Source: Mycoplasmatota bacterium (GTDB lineage Bacteria > Bacillota_I > Bacilli_A > Izemoplasmatales > Izemoplasmataceae). From it: a DNA stretch of 21,992 nt. Numbering within the stretch: the stretch's first letter is position 1; every line of letters begins with the position of its first letter. The notes under the pieces were generated by a model. That model was not told the origin of the DNA and did not search any database. It saw nothing but the letters and a program-made list of their open reading frames with translations. Positions 1-7,965 of the stretch are shown here, piece after piece. The position numbers were made by a program, and so were the translations under genes. The stretch spans positions 1-21,992 of the forward strand of contig DAOVWR010000009.1 of assembly GCA_030636545.1 (NCBI GenBank), given 5' to 3'.

Positions 1-1
1 A

Positions 2-1279
2 ATTGATGACATTGATGGAGATTTGAGTAATCAAGTTGTTATTGTAACTGATGCTTATACAACAAACGAACAAACTGTAGGAGATTACGATGTTGTTTTA
101 AGTGTCTCTGACTCATCTGGAAATGAAGCATTTTTCACATTAACTATTTTAGTTAAAGATGAGATTGCTCCTGTAATTATCGGACCAGATATTGTTGATA
201 TATCGGTTGATGAAATAACGATAATAGATGGGATTATCGCTAATAATTTCTCAATGCTTGATGAGTACGATAATATTTTAAATGATTATGTTGTTGTAGA
301 TAACTATACAGCTAATAAGCGTATTCTTGGTGAATATTTAGTATCATTCTCAGTTGAGGATGATTCGTTAAACGTTGCGTCTAAGACTTTTACTGTGAAT
401 GTTGTAGATATAACTAACCCAGTAATGGTTGGTGATAATATTTACAATTCATATTTGTCTAGTCCGTTATATCTTAGTGATGTTCTAGATAGTGTTAGTT
501 TTACTGATAACTATTATGACTTATCGGGAGTTGATCCAACGATTGTAGTAGATAATTTTAGCTTAAACGAGTTAGTACCAGGAACATATAATATAAATAT
601 AGAAATGGAAGATGGATCAAACAATGTTTTAAGTGAGACTCTAACTATCAATGTAATTGATGATGTTGCACCAATTATAAGTGGTCCAGTTAGCTATAGT
701 GGATCATATAATAATGCACTATTAGTTAGTGACTTTGTAGCTATGTTAAATGTCAGTGATAATGTCGATGCTTTAACAACAGATAATATTTACGTAATTA
801 GTGATAATTACTCAAATCGCGTGTCAGAAGTAGGCAATTACATAATTGTATTTGGGATTATAGACATAAATAATAACGAAGATATACATCAACTAGATAT
901 TACTTTGTTTGATGATGTTGCACCTGTTATTTATGTTGATAATTATATCGTTACTGTAAATCTAAGTGCAACATTCAATGAAAATGATGCTTTAAAGCTA
1001 TTGCTTAATTCAAATGAATTAGCTAATGATAACTACACTATTATTACCCTTATTGATGAATATAAAGGAAACGAAAAAACTCCAGGAGCTTATATATATC
1101 GCTTATCATTTACTAATGAAAACGGAGAAGTTTTTGAAAAAGAGTTTTTAGTTAAAGTAGCTGATACAGATGGTCTAAATATTAGTAAGGACTTGTTACC
1201 GAGAAATATCGCAATCTACTCTTCAATATTTGGATATTCAGTATTCATCCTACTGAAAAGAAGAAAAATAGTTATTTAA
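2..1279 (+). CDS. Ig-like repeat surface protein, C-terminal part (5' end outside window)
   Basis: The reading frame is open from the left edge (IDDIDGDLSNQ...), so this is the C-terminal part of a larger protein; the TTG at 23 is not a likely start. The visible part is a tandem array of about 84-residue modules. Counting from the Leu at 23, each module opens with an (A/N)P pair, at residues 49-50, 132-133, 216-217 and 300-301. Each ends in a strand such as FTVNVVD or LTINVID, and a (D/G)xY...SFSVED-type strand precedes it. This fits bacterial Ig-like/cadherin-like repeat domains (DUF5011/HYR type) of extracellular proteins. The C-terminus is a hydrophobic segment (about 396-411) followed by KRRK, which would anchor the protein in the membrane with the repeats outside. 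LLPRN just before it only faintly resembles an LPxTG sorting signal. The protein is very rich in Asp, Asn and Val. Adhesion or a surface-layer role is inference. Confidence 0.75.
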   Translation: MDDIDGDLSNQVVIVTDAYTTNEQTVGDYDVVLSVSDSSGNEAFFTLTILVKDEIAPVIIGPDIVDISVDEITIIDGIIANNFSMLDEYDNILNDYVVVDNYTANKRILGEYLVSFSVEDDSLNVASKTFTVNVVDITNPVMVGDNIYNSYLSSPLYLSDVLDSVSFTDNYYDLSGVDPTIVVDNFSLNELVPGTYNINIEMEDGSNNVLSETLTINVIDDVAPIISGPVSYSGSYNNALLVSDFVAMLNVSDNVDALTTDNIYVISDNYSNRVSEVGNYIIVFGIIDINNNEDIHQLDITLFDDVAPVIYVDNYIVTVNLSATFNENDALKLLLNSNELANDNYTIITLIDEYKGNEKTPGAYIYRLSFTNENGEVFEKEFLVKVADTDGLNISKDLLPRNIAIYSSIFGYSVFILLKRRKIVI

Positions 1280-1284
1280 TGCTG

Positions 1285-1322
1285 TGTGTCTTAATTAGAT
1301 TACCTCAAGTTATCTAGACACA
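1285..1322 (+). other. Bulged hairpin before the terminator
   Basis: TGTGTC (1285-1290) pairs with GACACA (1317-1322), and immediately inside it TAGAT (1296-1300) pairs with ATCTA (1312-1316). The 5' side has a five-base bulge (1291-1295) and the loop is 11 bases. It lies between the stop codon of the surface protein and the terminator at 1325, so it would form the 3' untranslated end of that mRNA. It matches no RNA family I recognise. Confidence 0.35.
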
Positions 1323-1324
1323 AG

Positions 1325-1352
1325 AAAGGTTAGAAATTATCTAGCCTTTTTT
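1325..1352 (+). terminator. Intrinsic terminator of the surface protein gene
   Basis: AAAGGTTAG (1325-1333) pairs with CTAGCCTTT (1341-1349), with one G-U pair and a seven-base loop, followed by a run of six T (1347-1352). It ends the upstream unit just before the -35 box of the marR promoter. Confidence 0.85.
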
Positions 1353-1353
1353 G

Positions 1354-1382
1354 TTGACTAAAATTTGTAAAAACTATATAAT
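1354..1382 (+). promoter_or_regulatory. SigA-type promoter of the marR-ABC operon
   Basis: TTGACT (1354-1359) and a perfect TATAAT (1377-1382) are separated by 17 bp. The -10 box lies inside the left arm of the palindrome at 1378-1406. A protein bound there should block RNA polymerase. Confidence 0.85.
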
Positions 1383-1406
1383 AGTTAGGTAAGACCTAAC
1401 TATTAT
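1378..1406. promoter_or_regulatory. Palindromic operator, probable MarR site
   Basis: A perfect inverted repeat with 13-bp arms (1378-1390 and 1394-1406) around the three-base spacer AAG. The core is TTAGGT-AAG-ACCTAA. It overlaps the -10 box and the expected transcription start of the operon whose first gene encodes a MarR-type regulator. MarR proteins commonly repress their own operon by binding such palindromes, so autoregulation is the likely role. Binding by this protein is inferred from position. Confidence 0.8.
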
Positions 1407-1421
1407 TACGAGGTGAATTAT

Positions 1422-1847
1422 ATGAATAAAGAAATCATCAGACAATCATTAAATAAGTTTCTTAAAATGTACTACCAGTCATGTAAAGAGGTGTATGAAG
1501 AAATTAGTTTTGAAAGAATAACAAGTACTCAATTTAAGTACTTAAAAAATATTCACTCAAATAAAGAGGTTACATTAACACAACTTGCGAGTAACTTTGA
1601 TGTTTCTAAACCAACTATGAATGAGTTCATTCATAAGTTTTTGGATGCTAAAATTGTTAAGAGAAGAAAAAGTGAAACAGATAAGCGAGTAAGTTATATA
1701 TCTTTAACAGATATTGGTATCACATTAGCAACAACTAATGCGCTAGAAAGTAAAAGAGCAGTAGAAAAAATGCTGAAAAAATTAGATGAAAAACAAATAG
1801 ACAAGATGGTTGAATTATTTGACAAGTTTGGAGTTGAAGAATTATGA
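1422..1847 (+). CDS. MarR-family transcriptional regulator
   Basis: A protein of 141 residues, usual for MarR. The winged helix-turn-helix spans about residues 34-100: the helix-turn-helix is TLTQLASNFDVSKPTMNEFI (51-70), and the wing is KRRKSETDKRVSYISLT (80-96) with the family's DxR motif. Flanking helices (1-25 and 105-141) would form the dimer interface. The ATG at 1422 is chosen because AGGTG (1411-1415) sits six bases upstream; the in-frame GTG at 1413 is part of that ribosome binding site. Its stop overlaps the start of the first ABC gene (ATGA, 1844-1847), which points to translational coupling. As the first gene of an operon with a palindrome on its promoter, it probably represses the efflux pair until a toxic ligand releases it. 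The ligand is unknown. Confidence 0.9.
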   Translation: MNKEIIRQSLNKFLKMYYQSCKEVYEEISFERITSTQFKYLKNIHSNKEVTLTQLASNFDVSKPTMNEFIHKFLDAKIVKRRKSETDKRVSYISLTDIGITLATTNALESKRAVEKMLKKLDEKQIDKMVELFDKFGVEEL

Positions 1848-3607
1848 TTTTTGGAAAAACAGTAAATAAGTATTACCTTAAGTATGCACATCTTTTTTTA
1901 TTAGGTGTTGCAGCTCTATTATTTGTTGATTATTTTCAATTAGAGATTCCTCAGTTAACTGGAAACTTAGTTGATGGACTAGTTAATGGAACAATCGATA
2001 AAGCTGGAATTATTAGTATAATAAGTACAATTGCTATATACGTTGCAATAATCATTGTCGGAAGATTTCTTTGGAGACTATTTATTTTTGGTGCTTCAAG
2101 AAGAGTAGATTATGGAATAAGAAATGAAATGTTTAGTCATGCTGAACAACTTTCAAATCGCTTCTATTCAGAAAATAAAGTCGGAGGATTAATGGCTTAT
2201 TTTACAAATGACCTAGAAGCTGTAAGAAGAGCAGTAGGACCAGGAATGATTATGGCTGTAGATGCAGTATTCCTTGGTGGACTTGCGTTTTATCATATGT
2301 TCCAATTAGATATAAGATTAACGTTGTATTCAGGTATACCACTGATATTTATTACATTATTAGGCGCATATATTGGAAATAAAATGCGCAAGAAATTTAA
2401 AGAAGCCCAAAAAGCTTTTGAAGATTTAAGTGATTTTACTAATGAAAATTTATCAGGAATTAGTGTTGTCAAAGCATTTGTAAAAGAAAAAATAGAGATT
2501 AAAGGTTTTCTTGAAATTAATAAAAGAGCAAAAGATAAGAATATTGAATATGTTAAAATGCAAACAATTTTCCAAGTAACTGTTAGAATGATTATAAGTA
2601 TAATTTTTGTTGTTATTTTAACATACGGTGGTTATTTAGTTAAGACGACTGCCAACTCGAGTGATCCCTTTACAATAGGAGAATTATGGGAATTTATCAT
2701 GCTTTTTGGAGCATTAATATGGCCTATGATGGCGCTTGCTATGATTATTAATATTAGAAGTAGAGGAAAAGCTTCATTAGAAAGAATAGAAAGAATCCTT
2801 GATGAAGAAATCGATGTATTTGATGATAATGTTATCGAAGTTGATAAAATAAAAGGTGAGATAGAATTTAGAAATCTATCATTTAAATATCCTGACGGAA
2901 CAGAAAATGCCCTACACAATATTAACTTTAAAATTAAAGTTGGAGAAACAGTCGGAGTATTAGGTAGAACAGGTAGTGGTAAAACCAGTATTGTCGATCT
3001 ACTATTAAGAATATATAATGTTGAAGAAAATAGTATCTTTATTGATGGTATTGATATTATGCGTTTACCGCTAAAAAAAGTAAGAGGCTCTATTGGCTAT
3101 GTCCCACAAGATGGATTCCTATTTTCGGATTCAATATCAAATAATATTTCTTTAGGACTTCATAAAAGAGTAGATGTTTATCAACAAATTCAAGAAGCAG
3201 CAAAATTAAGTGATGTCCATGATAATATCGTTGATTTTTCAGATGGATATGAAACAGTTATTGGGGAAAGAGGAGTAACACTTAGTGGAGGTCAGAGACA
3301 AAGAGTTAGTATTGCTCGAGCTTTAATTAAAGATCCTTCTATCCTGATAATGGATGATAGTATTTCAGCTGTTGATACCCAAACAGAAGAAACAATTCTA
3401 ACTAATCTAGAAAAAGTTAGAAAAGGTAAAACGACATTAATAATAGCTCACCGTATTAGCACAATTAAGGATGCTGATAAGATTATTATTGTTGATGAAG
3501 GAAAAGTAATAGATGTCGGAACACATGATGAATTACTAGCTAGATGTATCTTCTATAAAGATATGGTAGAGCGTCAAAGACTCGAAGAAGAAATCGAGGT
3601 GGCGTAA
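1844..3607 (+). CDS. ABC exporter half-transporter, degenerate-site subunit (pair 1, first gene)
   Basis: A protein of 587 residues with an N-terminal six-helix exporter domain (about 10-310) and a C-terminal ATPase (about 338-580). Motifs: Walker A GRTGSGKT (374-381), Q-loop Q422, canonical signature LSGGQ (480-484), Walker B LIMDD (501-505), switch His H536. The catalytic Glu after Walker B is Asp (D505), the hallmark of the non-hydrolysing site in heterodimeric exporters such as TM287/288, BmrCD and LmrCD. The start overlaps marR by 4 bp, and the partner gene begins on the base after the stop. Probably a membrane exporter of drugs, lipids or peptides; the substrate cannot be read from the sequence. 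Confidence 0.93.
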   Translation: MIFGKTVNKYYLKYAHLFLLGVAALLFVDYFQLEIPQLTGNLVDGLVNGTIDKAGIISIISTIAIYVAIIIVGRFLWRLFIFGASRRVDYGIRNEMFSHAEQLSNRFYSENKVGGLMAYFTNDLEAVRRAVGPGMIMAVDAVFLGGLAFYHMFQLDIRLTLYSGIPLIFITLLGAYIGNKMRKKFKEAQKAFEDLSDFTNENLSGISVVKAFVKEKIEIKGFLEINKRAKDKNIEYVKMQTIFQVTVRMIISIIFVVILTYGGYLVKTTANSSDPFTIGELWEFIMLFGALIWPMMALAMIINIRSRGKASLERIERILDEEIDVFDDNVIEVDKIKGEIEFRNLSFKYPDGTENALHNINFKIKVGETVGVLGRTGSGKTSIVDLLLRIYNVEENSIFIDGIDIMRLPLKKVRGSIGYVPQDGFLFSDSISNNISLGLHKRVDVYQQIQEAAKLSDVHDNIVDFSDGYETVIGERGVTLSGGQRQRVSIARALIKDPSILIMDDSISAVDTQTEETILTNLEKVRKGKTTLIIAHRISTIKDADKIIIVDEGKVIDVGTHDELLARCIFYKDMVERQRLEEEIEVA

Positions 3608-5380
3608 ATGAGAAACGAAATCGATGATAAAAGACAATTCACAATGAAAGACAGTGAAATAACTAAAAGATTATTAGTTTACGCAAAACCGTTTATTACA
3701 CAATTTATTAGTGTTTTTATCTTAATGATTTTAACTGTAGTGTTTGCTTTAGCAGGACCATATTTAATTGGGAGAAGTATTGATGTAATTAATTCGAATA
3801 ATATTGATTTGCAAGAACTATATACAATCTTAAGTATATTTGGATTATCAATTATTTTGGGTAGTGTTGCGAATTATGCTCAAACCATAATACTTCAAAT
3901 TACTGGGCAAAGTATTATATATAATATTCGTGAAGAAATATTTACACATTTAGAGTATCAAGATATCAACTATCTAAATGGAATACCTACAGGGTCACTT
4001 GTTACACGAGTAACAAATGACACTAATACTTTAAATGAAATGTATACTAGTGTAATAGTAAATGTATTTAAAAGTCTATTAATGGTAGTTGGGATTATAA
4101 TTGCAATGCTGTTACTTAATGTTCAACTTACATTATATGTGCTAATAGTAGTGCCGTTTATCGCTGTATTCTCATTTATTTTTAGAAGATATTCAAGAAA
4201 AGCTTATAGACAAGTACGAGCTAATCTATCAAAAGTAAATGCCTTTTTAGCAGAACATTTATCAGGAATGAAAATCATTCAAATCTTTAATCAAGAAGCA
4301 GCAAAATTTGCTGAATTTGATGTTCGAAATACGAAACTTAAAAAATCATATTATCGTCAAATTCTTACTTATGGTATTTATCGACCAACAATGTATTTTC
4401 TCTATATGGCAGCTACATTAATTATTTATTATGTTGGTGGTTTAAGTGTTATTGAAGGAGTTATTACGATTGGATTCCTAATTACTTTCCAAAATTATAT
4501 AGGAAGATTCTTTGAACCAATTCAACAACTTGCTGAGCAATTTAATATATTACAATCAGCTTTTGCTTCAAGTGAAAGAATATTTGGAATTTTAGACAGT
4601 AAACCAACGATTATCGATAGTGAAGACTCAGTTGAGTTAACTAATATGTTAGGTAAAATTGAGTTTAAAAACGTTTGGTTTGCTTATATTGATGAAGAAT
4701 GGATCTTAAAAGATGTATCGTTTGTTGTTGAAGCTAAAGAAAGTGTTGCTTTTGTTGGTGCAACTGGGGCCGGTAAAACAACTATATTAGCCTTGATTAC
4801 GAGAAATTACGACATTCAAAAAGGTCAAATATTAATTGATGGAATCGAAATAAAGAAAATTAATAAAGATAGTTTGAGAACACATATTGGCCGAATGATG
4901 CAGGATGTATTCATGTTTAGTGGTACAATAGAATCAAATATAAAACTTAGAAATGAAGATATTAGTGATGAAGAAATGATTCAGTCGTGTAAATATGTTA
5001 ATGCGAATCACTTTATCGAAAAGCTAGATAATCAATATAATGAAATAGTCCGTGAAAGAGGAAATAACTTCTCAACAGGGCAAAGACAATTATTATCGTT
5101 TGCTAGGACGATTGTTCATAATCCGAAAGTTATGATACTAGATGAAGCTACAAGTAATATCGATACCGAAACAGAACAATTGATTCAAGAATCTCTGCAA
5201 AAGATGATGACAATTGGAACAATGTTAATCGTTGCTCATCGTCTATCAACAATTCAACATGTTGATAAGATTGTTGTTTTAAGCAAAGGTGAAATTATTG
5301 AACAAGGTAATCATCAAGAATTGCTTGCAAATAAAAAGCATTACTTCAGTTTATACAAATTACAATATCAACAAAAATAA
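3608..5380 (+). CDS. ABC exporter half-transporter, catalytic-site subunit (pair 1, second gene)
   Basis: A protein of 590 residues with a six-helix membrane domain (about 25-325) and an ATPase (about 350-590). Walker A is GATGAGKT (384-391), Q-loop Q432, Walker B MILDE (509-513) with the catalytic Glu E513, and switch His H544. The signature is FSTGQ (488-492), degenerate compared with LSGGQ. In the dimer this signature faces the Asp-type Walker B of the preceding subunit, forming the inactive site, while E513 works with the partner's LSGGQ. The start directly follows the previous stop, with GAGGTGG (3597-3602) as ribosome binding site. The two form one heterodimeric exporter. Confidence 0.93.
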   Translation: MRNEIDDKRQFTMKDSEITKRLLVYAKPFITQFISVFILMILTVVFALAGPYLIGRSIDVINSNNIDLQELYTILSIFGLSIILGSVANYAQTIILQITGQSIIYNIREEIFTHLEYQDINYLNGIPTGSLVTRVTNDTNTLNEMYTSVIVNVFKSLLMVVGIIIAMLLLNVQLTLYVLIVVPFIAVFSFIFRRYSRKAYRQVRANLSKVNAFLAEHLSGMKIIQIFNQEAAKFAEFDVRNTKLKKSYYRQILTYGIYRPTMYFLYMAATLIIYYVGGLSVIEGVITIGFLITFQNYIGRFFEPIQQLAEQFNILQSAFASSERIFGILDSKPTIIDSEDSVELTNMLGKIEFKNVWFAYIDEEWILKDVSFVVEAKESVAFVGATGAGKTTILALITRNYDIQKGQILIDGIEIKKINKDSLRTHIGRMMQDVFMFSGTIESNIKLRNEDISDEEMIQSCKYVNANHFIEKLDNQYNEIVRERGNNFSTGQRQLLSFARTIVHNPKVMILDEATSNIDTETEQLIQESLQKMMTIGTMLIVAHRLSTIQHVDKIVVLSKGEIIEQGNHQELLANKKHYFSLYKLQYQQK

Positions 5381-5408
5381 CTTATAATTCTGTTTAGGAG
5401 GCTTCAAT

Positions 5409-5834
5409 ATGAAAGAAATAAGAAATCTTCCAGTACAGTTTAATGAAAGAATTCATGCTTTCAGCATTGATTATGGTGTTGTATTTTTAAGCATATTAAT
5501 AACTATATTTCTCTATATTCACCCTGCATTTAAAGCTGTTATTATTTTATCTGTATGGTATATGATGAATATATTCCCTTCGTTTATTAAACGAGGGATA
5601 ACATTAGGAAAACTAAATTCTAAAACAATAATAGTTGATGAATCTAACAATGAAGTAACGCTTTTTACAATTCATAAAAGATCATTCTTTATATTAATAG
5701 TTGGATTTTTAACTGTGGGATTATATTTCATTGTTTCGTTTTTCCTTCTAACAAAGAGAAATGATAAAAGAAGTATCCATGATTTATTATTTAAAACAAA
5801 AGTTGTCTATAAGGATTCTTATATCAGTGGTTGA
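5409..5834 (+). CDS. RDD-family membrane protein
   Basis: A protein of 141 residues, small as usual for this family. The naming features are visible: Arg and Asp of the first helix (R14 and D21 in ERIHAFSIDY), GITLGKLNSKTIIV (63-76) matching the family's G.TLGK..L..RVV segment, and the closing R(S/T)(I/L)HDLL motif (RSIHDLLFKT, 121-130). Hydrophobic segments lie at about 20-37, 40-58 and 92-115. AGGAGG (5396-5401) precedes the ATG. It follows the exporter pair by 28 bp and is probably cotranscribed. RDD proteins are poorly understood; some have been linked to ion transport. A role as accessory to the exporter is only a guess from position. Confidence 0.8.
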   Translation: MKEIRNLPVQFNERIHAFSIDYGVVFLSILITIFLYIHPAFKAVIILSVWYMMNIFPSFIKRGITLGKLNSKTIIVDESNNEVTLFTIHKRSFFILIVGFLTVGLYFIVSFFLLTKRNDKRSIHDLLFKTKVVYKDSYISG

Positions 5835-5853
5835 GTAGTTAAGAGGTGACAAA

Positions 5854-6756
5854 ATGAACACTTTTAAATATCAAAATCTAAAGTCAAAGAATTACTTCGA
5901 AGGATGGTATCAAAGAATAACTGATGAAAATAACAATGTGAATTTTGCGTTTATCTTTGCGATTACAAAAGACGAACATGATCCTCATGCTTTTATTCAA
6001 GTCTTTGATGGAGTAAAAAACGAAAATAAGTATTACCGTTTTGAAATAAGTGATTTTTACTATTCTAAAGATACCGTTTTTATTAAAGAAAATTACTTAT
6101 CACTTAATTCAATGTATTTAAAGACAGAAGATTTAGAAGTGAGTGTTTTGTTTAATAATTCAAAATTATTAAATAAAAACTATCAAAATAATAGTGCTAT
6201 GTCATATCTTGCTAAATTTCCTCTGGAATGCTTTCAAGAAGTAGTGATAATAGATGGATATTTCAAGGGTGAGTTAACTACAAACAATACTTTAAAACAT
6301 ATTAAAGGAAAAACATACCTTGAAAAAACGTATGGGACTAAGTTTCCAAGTAAATGGATCTGGATTCAAGGGAATCATTTTAATAAAGATGTTTCTTTAT
6401 CGTTTTCACATGGAATAGTTCCGATTCTTAAATGGAAAGTTAAAGGTTTTGTAACAATCTTAAATCATAATGGAAAAGAGTATCGTTTTGCGACTTATAA
6501 TTTTTCAAGAATGAAAGTAGTAAGTCGAAGTATTTCTCAAGTTGAAATAGTCGTTAGGAAAAGGAGATACAAATTGGTAATGAAGATTAAACTAGTTGAG
6601 CCAGTAAAACTAGTTGGACCAAATAAAAATGGGATTATGAATCTAAAGGTATTTGAAAGTATTAATAGTTTGGCCACACTAACATTTACAAAAGGAAAAG
6701 AGATAATCTTTGACACAATGGGTCGAAGTGTTGGATTTGAGAACATGTATGATTGA
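5854..6756 (+). CDS. Tocopherol cyclase-like family protein
   Basis: A protein of 300 residues. Near the N-terminus is YFEGWYQRI (14-22) and in the middle YLEKTYG (155-161) followed by FPSKWIWIQGNHF (164-176). These fit the EGWY.R and EK.WG..FP..W.W.Q signatures of the tocopherol cyclase-like family (Pfam Tocopherol_cycl), whose bacterial members are mostly unstudied. No signal peptide or membrane helix is visible; the chain is rich in beta-type segments, as expected for the lipocalin-like fold of this family. A strong AGAGGTGA (5842-5849 region) precedes the ATG. The end overlaps the next gene by 8 bp. Tocopherol synthesis is very unlikely here because no other gene of that pathway is present. 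Binding or modifying a hydrophobic lipid or quinone-like molecule is the more reasonable guess. Confidence 0.7.
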   Translation: MNTFKYQNLKSKNYFEGWYQRITDENNNVNFAFIFAITKDEHDPHAFIQVFDGVKNENKYYRFEISDFYYSKDTVFIKENYLSLNSMYLKTEDLEVSVLFNNSKLLNKNYQNNSAMSYLAKFPLECFQEVVIIDGYFKGELTTNNTLKHIKGKTYLEKTYGTKFPSKWIWIQGNHFNKDVSLSFSHGIVPILKWKVKGFVTILNHNGKEYRFATYNFSRMKVVSRSISQVEIVVRKRRYKLVMKIKLVEPVKLVGPNKNGIMNLKVFESINSLATLTFTKGKEIIFDTMGRSVGFENMYD

Positions 6757-7963
6757 TTGTCTTATTATTGGTAGCGGACCAGCTGGCCTAATGGCTGCGA
6801 ACGTCCTTGAAAGAAACAATCTCAACTACATTCTCTTTGATAAAAACGCCACACTCGGAAGAAAACTATTAATTACTGGTGGAACAAGATGTAATGTAAC
6901 GAATAAATACAATGTAGCTGAATTCATTGATCAACTAAAAATAAAAAATAAAAGGTTCTTATATAGTTCATTGAGTAATTTTGGAACAAAAGATGTACTT
7001 GAATTTTTCAATAATAAGGGTGTCTTGTTATCGCTTGAAAAAGAATATCAGTACTTTCCAAAGAGTTCAAAGAGCCAAGATATTATTGATGCATTAAGAC
7101 AAACTATTAGTAATAAAAATATTATGCTTAATACAAAGATAGAGAGTATCGAGAAAACAGAAGAAGGATATCATGTGAAAACAAATAACCATTCCTATTT
7201 TTCTAAAAATGTTATTATTGCAACTGGATCAAAAAGTTATCCTAAAACAGGTAGTACGGGAGACGGAGTTAGGTGGGGAAAAGAGTTTAATCATGAGATT
7301 GTTCCTTTTTATCCAGCTGAAACACACATCTACAGTAGTTTTGTTAAAAGAAATAAAGAATTTCTTCAAGGTATTACGATTACTGACTGTGAAGTTAGTA
7401 TAAATAATCAGAAAAAGATTTACGCTGGTGGACTAATCTTCACTCACTTTGGAATTAGTGGACCACTAATTCAAAATATTTCAGAACTTATTTATTTTGA
7501 GCTGCAAAAAAGTACTGTTGAGCTTAAAATTAGACTTACAAGTTATTCAGAAGAACAGATAATACATTTGCTTGAAAGCAAAGAAAATCAAAATAAAAGA
7601 CTGATCCGCATATTAGAAAAATTAACAATTAAGAGGTTAGCTAAATACTTATTACTTAATATGAAATTTAGAGAAGACAAACTAGTAGCTAGCATTTCCA
7701 AACAAGATATACAGCTGATTGTAAATAAATTGTTAAAGTTTAGTGTGTTAATTGATCATGTAGAAAGCATTCAAAATGCTTTTGTGAATGGCGGAGGTAT
7801 TTCAACTAATGAAATCAATCCTAAGACAATGGAATCAAAACTAAATAGAGGATTATATTTTGTTGGGGAAACGCTGAATGTTCATGGACCAATTGGTGGA
7901 TTTAATATCACAATAGCCTTATCAACAGGATATAGTGCAGCAAGCAATATTAGGAGGGATTAA
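6749..7963 (+). CDS. HI0933/BaiN-type FAD-dependent oxidoreductase
   Basis: A protein of 404 residues. The N-terminal Rossmann motif is GSGPAG (8-13) with Asp31 at the end of the second strand. GRKLLITGGTRCNVTN (37-52) is the signature of the HI0933/YhiN flavoprotein family. The C-terminus has GGISTNEINPKTMES and GLYFVGETLNVHGPIGGFN, also family-typical, binding the flavin a second time. Usual family length is about 390-420. The ATG at 6749 is preferred because the protein then begins MIDCLIIGSGPAG, the normal spacing to the FAD motif; upstream codons only add a tail read out of frame through the previous gene. It overlaps the preceding gene by 8 bp, so translation is probably coupled. The physiological substrate of most members is unknown. 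Confidence 0.9.
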   Translation: MIDCLIIGSGPAGLMAANVLERNNLNYILFDKNATLGRKLLITGGTRCNVTNKYNVAEFIDQLKIKNKRFLYSSLSNFGTKDVLEFFNNKGVLLSLEKEYQYFPKSSKSQDIIDALRQTISNKNIMLNTKIESIEKTEEGYHVKTNNHSYFSKNVIIATGSKSYPKTGSTGDGVRWGKEFNHEIVPFYPAETHIYSSFVKRNKEFLQGITITDCEVSINNQKKIYAGGLIFTHFGISGPLIQNISELIYFELQKSTVELKIRLTSYSEEQIIHLLESKENQNKRLIRILEKLTIKRLAKYLLLNMKFREDKLVASISKQDIQLIVNKLLKFSVLIDHVESIQNAFVNGGGISTNEINPKTMESKLNRGLYFVGETLNVHGPIGGFNITIALSTGYSAASNIRRD

Positions 7964-7965
7964 TT

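Noticed and set aside
1694..1891. Minus-strand open frame across the marR/ABC junction
   Set aside because: It is antisense to two well-supported genes, has no ribosome binding site and no recognisable protein features.
7209..7403. Second plus-strand frame inside the flavoprotein gene
   Set aside because: It lies in a conserved gene in another frame, without a ribosome binding site.
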